DNA of 10,524 nt from Caryophanales bacterium UBA3935 (GTDB lineage: Bacteria > Bacillota_I > Bacilli_A > ML615J-28 > CAG-698): positions 1,114-11,637 of the forward strand of contig DGED01000033.1 in NCBI GenBank assembly GCA_002385755.1. The letters run 5' to 3'. The translations under genes and the position numbers were made by a program. Numbering within the stretch: position 1 is the stretch's first letter; each line of letters starts with the position of its first letter. This document shows positions 6,982 through 10,524 of this stretch, in pieces. Under the pieces are notes generated by a model. It searched no databases, was not told where the DNA came from, and saw only the letters and a program-made list of their open reading frames with translations.

Positions 6982-7849
6982 ATACATCGATCCCGAACGC
7001 GCCTTTAACCAAGAGTCCGATTGCGAAGGAAATCAAGGCGACGCCCAAGCTGATTGCGCTCATTTGGAAAAAACGCTTTTTAAACGACAAATCTTTCGCG
7101 ACCGAAATATAAAAGTTAAAAACAAAAATAATGAAAATCACGGAGAAAAGCATCACGCCCAGCGCGAGACGCCGGTTGCCCGCGAAGAGAATGAAGGGAA
7201 GGATTAATATGCCGACCGTGATAATGTAGGCGACGCCGGTATAAAGCGCGGATTTAAGCGGGTTTTCCCGGCCTTCGGCCTTAGCGCTTAAGTACTCGCT
7301 CGCCGCCATCGAGAGGCTCGCGGCGATGCCGGTAATCAGCCCCGTCAAGCTGATAATACGGCTGTCGGAAAGAGCGAACGAGAGCCCGGCCAATGCTCCC
7401 GAGAGTTCCACGAGCGCGTCATTGAGACCGAGGACGATCGAGCCGACATAGTTAAGCCTTTCCTCGTTCAGCATGCTGATCAATTCATGCTCGTGTTCGC
7501 TTTCCTCTTTAATGATTTTTTCCGCTTCCGGGATTTCCCCGATTAGGACGGAATAATTCTTCTGGGCCTTATCCTCGCCGCGCTCGAGGATTTTCAAGGT
7601 AAAAGTATAACCGAGAAGCGCGCTAAGCAGCCGGTAAAAAAATATTTTGATTTTGCTCGGTTTGACTTTAACGCCGGTGTATTTTCCCCATATTTCCGCA
7701 TGCGCCTTCTCCTGCGTCGCGATTTTTTTCAGGATTTCCCGGTCCCGCTCGTTTTTCAGCCGCCTCGCGATCCGCGTATAAATATAATACTCGGTTATCT
7801 CGTTTTTCTGCATTTGTTTAATAATCTTTTTAATTTCTTCAGTTACCAT
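6980..7849 (-). CDS. Ferritin-like/VIT1 fusion membrane protein, probable iron (Fe2+/Mn2+) transporter
   Basis: The 289-residue protein joins an N-terminal ferritin-like (rubrerythrin-type) four-helix domain, about 1-130, to a VIT1/CCC1 membrane domain, about 133-289. The first part carries two E-x-x-H pairs, E47-H50 (ATQEKAHAEIW) and E118-H121 (KEESEHEHEL), plus E17/E20 and E89/E92 as candidate di-metal ligands. The VIT1 part has the signature VLGLNDALVELSGALAG (139-155) and SMAASEYLSAKAE (180-192), with five likely membrane helices. By family knowledge this architecture matches membrane-bound ferritin MbfA-type proteins, which move iron out of the cytosol; VIT1 relatives can also carry manganese. 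Direction and metal here are inference. The ATG at 7849 has an AGGAGG ribosome site at 7855-7860, five bases away. The gene is monocistronic and divergent from hutH. Confidence 0.9.
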   Translation of the reverse strand: MVTEEIKKIIKQMQKNEITEYYIYTRIARRLKNERDREILKKIATQEKAHAEIWGKYTGVKVKPSKIKIFFYRLLSALLGYTFTLKILERGEDKAQKNYSVLIGEIPEAEKIIKEESEHEHELISMLNEERLNYVGSIVLGLNDALVELSGALAGLSFALSDSRIISLTGLITGIAASLSMAASEYLSAKAEGRENPLKSALYTGVAYIITVGILILPFILFAGNRRLALGVMLFSVIFIIFVFNFYISVAKDLSFKKRFFQMSAISLGVALISFAIGLLVKGAFGIDV

Positions 7850-7869
7850 TTCGTCCTCCTTTTATTACT

Positions 7870-7878
7870 ATTATATCA
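7870..7878 (-). promoter_or_regulatory. Extended -10 promoter of the ferritin-VIT1 gene
   Basis: The minus strand reads TGATATAAT, an extended -10 box with the hexamer at 7875-7870. No convincing -35 lies 17 bases upstream (ATAAAA). The predicted start near 7863 gives a very short leader, about 14 bases, that still includes the AGGAGG site. I see no clear Fur-like box. Confidence 0.6.
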
Positions 7879-7975
7879 TAAATCCGCCGTTTTTTTATTA
7901 CGAAAGAATAATCAATCGTTCGTCGCGAAGAATCTTTTTGCTCGTTTTTACCGCGGAAAATATCAATCATGCTTG

Positions 7976-8004
7976 TTGAGATATTTCGCGTTTAATGGTA
8001 TAAT
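7976..8004 (+). promoter_or_regulatory. Promoter of the hut operon
   Basis: TTGAGA (7976-7981) and TATAAT (7999-8004) are separated by 17 bases, with TGG before the -10 making it extended. Transcription would start near 8011, about 24 bases before the hutH ATG. It is divergent from the ferritin-VIT1 promoter about 100 bases away. No recognised HutP, HutC or HutR site was identified. Confidence 0.8.
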
Positions 8005-8034
8005 TTTTTTGAAGAAGAAGAAAGGCTCGTTTAT

Positions 8035-9561
8035 ATGGAAATAATATTAACCGGTAATAATCTTACTTTAGAGGATTTTATCGCCGTCGCCCGCGGGCGG
8101 GCGAAAGTGTCGTTAGCCGCTACGGCCGCTAACAAAGCGGAAGAAGCGCGGCGAAAAATAGAGAGAATCATCGCCGCCGGGAAAACCGTCTATGGCATTA
8201 ACACCGGCTTCGGAAAACTAAGCAACGTCGCCGTGGGCAACGACGAGTTGGAAACGCTGCAGGCGAACCTTTTAAAATCGCACGCCTGCGCGATTGGCGA
8301 GCCCCTGCCCGTCGAGGCGGCGCGGGGCGCGATGTTGCTTCGGGCCAACGCCCTCGCTAAAGGTTACTCGGGCGTTCGCCTTGTCGTCATCGACCAATTG
8401 CTCAAATATCTCAATAACGATATTGTCCCGGTTGTCCCGGCAAAAGGATCGCTCGGGGCGAGCGGGGATCTCGCGCCGTTGGCTCATCTCGCGCTCGCCT
8501 TGCTCGGGGAAGGCGAGGCTTTCTATAAGAAAGAACGCATGAAAACGCAAGAAGCGCTTTCCTTGGCCGGCCTCGAGCCGCTTGCGTCGCTCGCGCCCAA
8601 AGAGGGGCTTTCGTTAATCAACGGCACGCAAATCATGACTGCGGTCGGCTCGCTCGCTTTATACGACGCCATCGGCCTTTCGAAGGCGGCGGATATCGCC
8701 GCCGCTTTAAGCCTGGAAGCGCTTCTCGGAATCAGGGACGCTTTTACCCCGAAAATCCATTCAGTCCGTCCTCACCCCGGCCAGGCGGCGACCGCCCGGA
8801 ATATTTTAAAACTTACGGAAGGAAGCGAATATCTCTGTCGCGCGGGCGATGCCCGCGTTCAGGACGGTTATTCGCTCCGTTGCGTGGCCCAGGTTCACGG
8901 AGCGAGCCGCGACGCATTCGCTTACGTCAGGAGAGTCGCGGAGACCGAATTTAATTCCGCGACCGATAACCCGCTTGTTTTCGCCGCGGACAAAGTCATC
9001 TCCGGCGGGAATTTTCACGGGCAGCCGCTCGCGCTCGCTTTTGATTTTTTGAAAATCGCGGCGGCCGAACTGGCTAATATTTCGGAAAGAAGGCTGGAGC
9101 GGCTCGTGAATCCTTATCTTAACGAAGGCCTGCCCGCGTTTCTCGTGGCGAGGCCGGGACTTAATTCCGGGTTTATGATTGTCCAGTATAGCGCCGCCTC
9201 CCTGGTGAGCGAAAACAAAGTCCTCGCCCATCCCGCCTCGGTCGATTCGATCCCGAGCTCGGCCGGGCAGGAAGATCATGTCTCGATGGGGGCGATCGCC
9301 GCGCGGGGCGCGAAGGAGATAGTTGAAAATTCTCTTTATGTCGTCGCGATGGAGATTTTCGCCGCCCTGCAGGCTTTGGATTTGCGCGGGACGCGAGCGA
9401 TGGGGGCGGGCACGGCTCCGGCGTACCGCCTGTTAAGACAAGCGATTCCCTTTATCGAAAACGACGAGATCATGCATCCTTATATCGAAAAAATCGCCGC
9501 GCTAATCAAAGATGGCGAACTCGTCCGCGCAGTCGAGGATAAAATCGGGGCATTGGAGTGA
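8035..9561 (+). CDS. hutH: Histidine ammonia-lyase (histidase)
   Basis: The enzyme removes ammonia from L-histidine to give trans-urocanate, the first step of histidine degradation, in the cytoplasm. The 508-residue protein is full length for the family. The Ala-Ser-Gly triad that cyclises into the MIO cofactor is at 142-144 (GSLGASGDLAPLAH), matching the ASG position I recall for the Pseudomonas putida enzyme. Other active-site blocks are intact: Y53 in YGINTGFG (53-60), H83 in KSHAC, N196 in LINGTQ, Y279 and R282 in QDGYSLRC, F327-H328 in NFHGQP, and E413 in GQEDHVSMG. The conserved set favours histidase over phenylalanine or tyrosine ammonia-lyase. The ATG at 8035 has an AAGG ribosome site at about 8022-8025. 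The stop codon is followed after four bases by hutU, so the two are co-transcribed. Confidence 0.97.
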   Translation: MEIILTGNNLTLEDFIAVARGRAKVSLAATAANKAEEARRKIERIIAAGKTVYGINTGFGKLSNVAVGNDELETLQANLLKSHACAIGEPLPVEAARGAMLLRANALAKGYSGVRLVVIDQLLKYLNNDIVPVVPAKGSLGASGDLAPLAHLALALLGEGEAFYKKERMKTQEALSLAGLEPLASLAPKEGLSLINGTQIMTAVGSLALYDAIGLSKAADIAAALSLEALLGIRDAFTPKIHSVRPHPGQAATARNILKLTEGSEYLCRAGDARVQDGYSLRCVAQVHGASRDAFAYVRRVAETEFNSATDNPLVFAADKVISGGNFHGQPLALAFDFLKIAAAELANISERRLERLVNPYLNEGLPAFLVARPGLNSGFMIVQYSAASLVSENKVLAHPASVDSIPSSAGQEDHVSMGAIAARGAKEIVENSLYVVAMEIFAALQALDLRGTRAMGAGTAPAYRLLRQAIPFIENDEIMHPYIEKIAALIKDGELVRAVEDKIGALE

Positions 9562-9565
9562 TTAG

Positions 9566-10524
9566 ATGGTTAACAAAAAGATAAAAGAAGCCATGAAGGT
9601 AAAGCTTACGGATATATTTCCCGAATTGCCGGATTATCCCGAATTTGACCCGGCAATCAGACGGGCGCCGAAACGCGAGCTTTCGTTAACGGAGGCCGAG
9701 ACCGCGCTGGCGCTGAAAAACGCTCTCCGGTATATCCCGCCGGAATGGCACGAGCGCCTCGCGCCCGAATTTTTGGAGGAACTCTTAACGCGGGGGCGGA
9801 TTTACGGCTACCGTTTCGCGCCCCGGGAGCGGATTTACGGCAAGCCGGTGGATGAATACCGCGGCCGGACGCTTGCCGGCAAGGCGCTGCAGGTTATGAT
9901 CGACAACAACCTTGACCCCGACGTCGCCCTTTACCCGTACGAACTCGTCACCTACGGCGAGACGGGTAGCGTTATGCAAAACTGGATGCAGTATCATTTA
10001 ATCAAACGCTATCTGGAGGAGTTGGCGGAAGACGAGACCCTCGCCGTCGCTTCCGGTCACCCGATGGGCGTATTCCCGTCCGCGCCTCAGGCGCCCAGGG
10101 TCATCATTACGAACGGGCTCATGATCGGGCTATACGACGACCTTGAAAACTGGAACCGGGCCGCCGCGCTCGGGGTCGCGTCCTACGGCCAGATGACGGC
10201 CGGGGGGTGGATGTATATCGGACCCCAGGGAATCGTTCACGGGACGTACTCGACCTTGTTAAACGCGGGCCGGAAAGTCTTGGGAATCACCCCGTCCGGA
10301 AACCTCTCGGGATCTCTCTTCGTCTCAAGCGGTCTCGGCGGGATGAGCGGCGCCCAGGGAAAAGCCTGCGTGATTGCCGGCGGCGTCGCCGTGATCGCGG
10401 AAGTCGATTATTCGCGGATCGCGACGCGCCTCAACCAGGGATGGATCGATATCGTCGCGCGGACGCCGGGGGAGGCTTTCTCCCTTGCCTTTAAGGCAAA
10501 AGAGAAAAAGGAAGCGCTGGCGAT
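9566..10524 (+). CDS. hutU: Urocanate hydratase, long form (3' part missing)
   Basis: The enzyme adds water to urocanate to give 4-imidazolone-5-propionate, using tightly bound NAD+ as an electrophile. The window holds the first 319 codons; the right edge cuts the gene. Conserved urocanase blocks are present: NNLDPDVALYPYELVTYGETG (starting about 114), MGVFPSAPQAPRV (167-179), YGQMTAGGWMYIGPQGIV (207-224) and the glycine-rich NAD-binding GLGGMSGAQGKA (256-267). The catalytic-site Cys known from the C-terminal half lies beyond the window. Compared with the roughly 556-residue Pseudomonas form, there is an N-terminal extension of about 75 residues (FPELPDYPEFDPAIRRAPKRE), as in the longer, about 670-residue, urocanases of anaerobic Firmicutes, Bacteroidetes and Fusobacteria. 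The ribosome site GGAG (9555-9558) lies inside the last codons of hutH, suggesting translational coupling. Confidence 0.96.
   Translation, partial: MVNKKIKEAMKVKLTDIFPELPDYPEFDPAIRRAPKRELSLTEAETALALKNALRYIPPEWHERLAPEFLEELLTRGRIYGYRFAPRERIYGKPVDEYRGRTLAGKALQVMIDNNLDPDVALYPYELVTYGETGSVMQNWMQYHLIKRYLEELAEDETLAVASGHPMGVFPSAPQAPRVIITNGLMIGLYDDLENWNRAAALGVASYGQMTAGGWMYIGPQGIVHGTYSTLLNAGRKVLGITPSGNLSGSLFVSSGLGGMSGAQGKACVIAGGVAVIAEVDYSRIATRLNQGWIDIVARTPGEAFSLAFKAKEKKEALA

Noticed and set aside
7700..8044. Plus-strand 114-codon frame across the vit1-hutH divergent region
   Set aside because: It overlaps the start of the ferritin-VIT1 gene, both promoters and the hutH start. Its composition (poly-Leu/Phe/Lys) reflects AT-rich intergenic DNA.
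8806..9279. Minus-strand 157-codon frame inside hutH
   Set aside because: hutH is complete with all active-site motifs; this antisense frame is a side effect of GC-rich codon use and has no ribosome site or family resemblance.
10207..10494. Plus-strand 95-codon frame inside hutU
   Set aside because: It lies in another frame of the clearly conserved urocanase coding region and is rich in Arg, a typical out-of-frame product.

Overview
The window looks like chromosomal DNA from a low-to-mid GC Gram-positive-type bacterium. I would place it, tentatively, in the Bacillota or the Acholeplasma/Izemoplasma-like Tenericutes. Reasons: an LTAC lipobox lipoprotein with bacterial Ig-like (BIG2) domains, an InlB/Listeria-Bacteroides-type repeat in a secreted protein, strong AGGAGG ribosome sites, and sigma-A-like promoters with extended -10 boxes (TGnTATAAT). 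Reading frames are fairly GC-rich and intergenic DNA is AT-rich. TGA is used as a stop codon and TGG encodes Trp, so the standard code (not the Mycoplasma code) applies.

Layout. (1) Positions 1-2702, minus strand: the first 900 codons of a very large surface lipoprotein with five BIG2 domains, a parallel beta-helix module and the start of a second one, cut by the window edge. Its promoter is at about 2752-2780. (2) 2900-3210, plus strand: two near-identical tRNA-Gly genes with anticodons GCC and CCC, each with its own promoter and intrinsic terminator. (3) 3346-6981, plus strand: a three-gene cluster, probably one operon. It holds a secreted glycosyl-hydrolase-like protein (GHL10/DUF187, YngK type) with C-terminal surface domains and a membrane anchor, a small two-span membrane protein of unknown function, and a GNAT-like acyltransferase of the DUF5596 type. 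It ends at a bidirectional terminator. (4) 6980-7849, minus strand: a ferritin-like/VIT1 fusion, probably a membrane iron (or manganese) transporter, convergent with the operon. (5) 7976-10524, plus strand: a hut operon with complete hutH (histidine ammonia-lyase) and the first 319 codons of hutU (urocanate hydratase, long form), divergent from the iron transporter gene.

How the parts work together. HutH converts histidine to urocanate and ammonia, and HutU hydrates urocanate to imidazolonepropionate. Later steps presumably lie beyond the right edge. The GHL10 cluster and the big lipoprotein both point to interaction with or processing of glycans outside the cell. The ferritin-VIT1 protein suggests iron detoxification. 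I found no CRISPR array, insertion sequence, phage gene or defence system. The least explained parts are the GHL10/membrane protein/acyltransferase cluster and the domain-rich lipoprotein.
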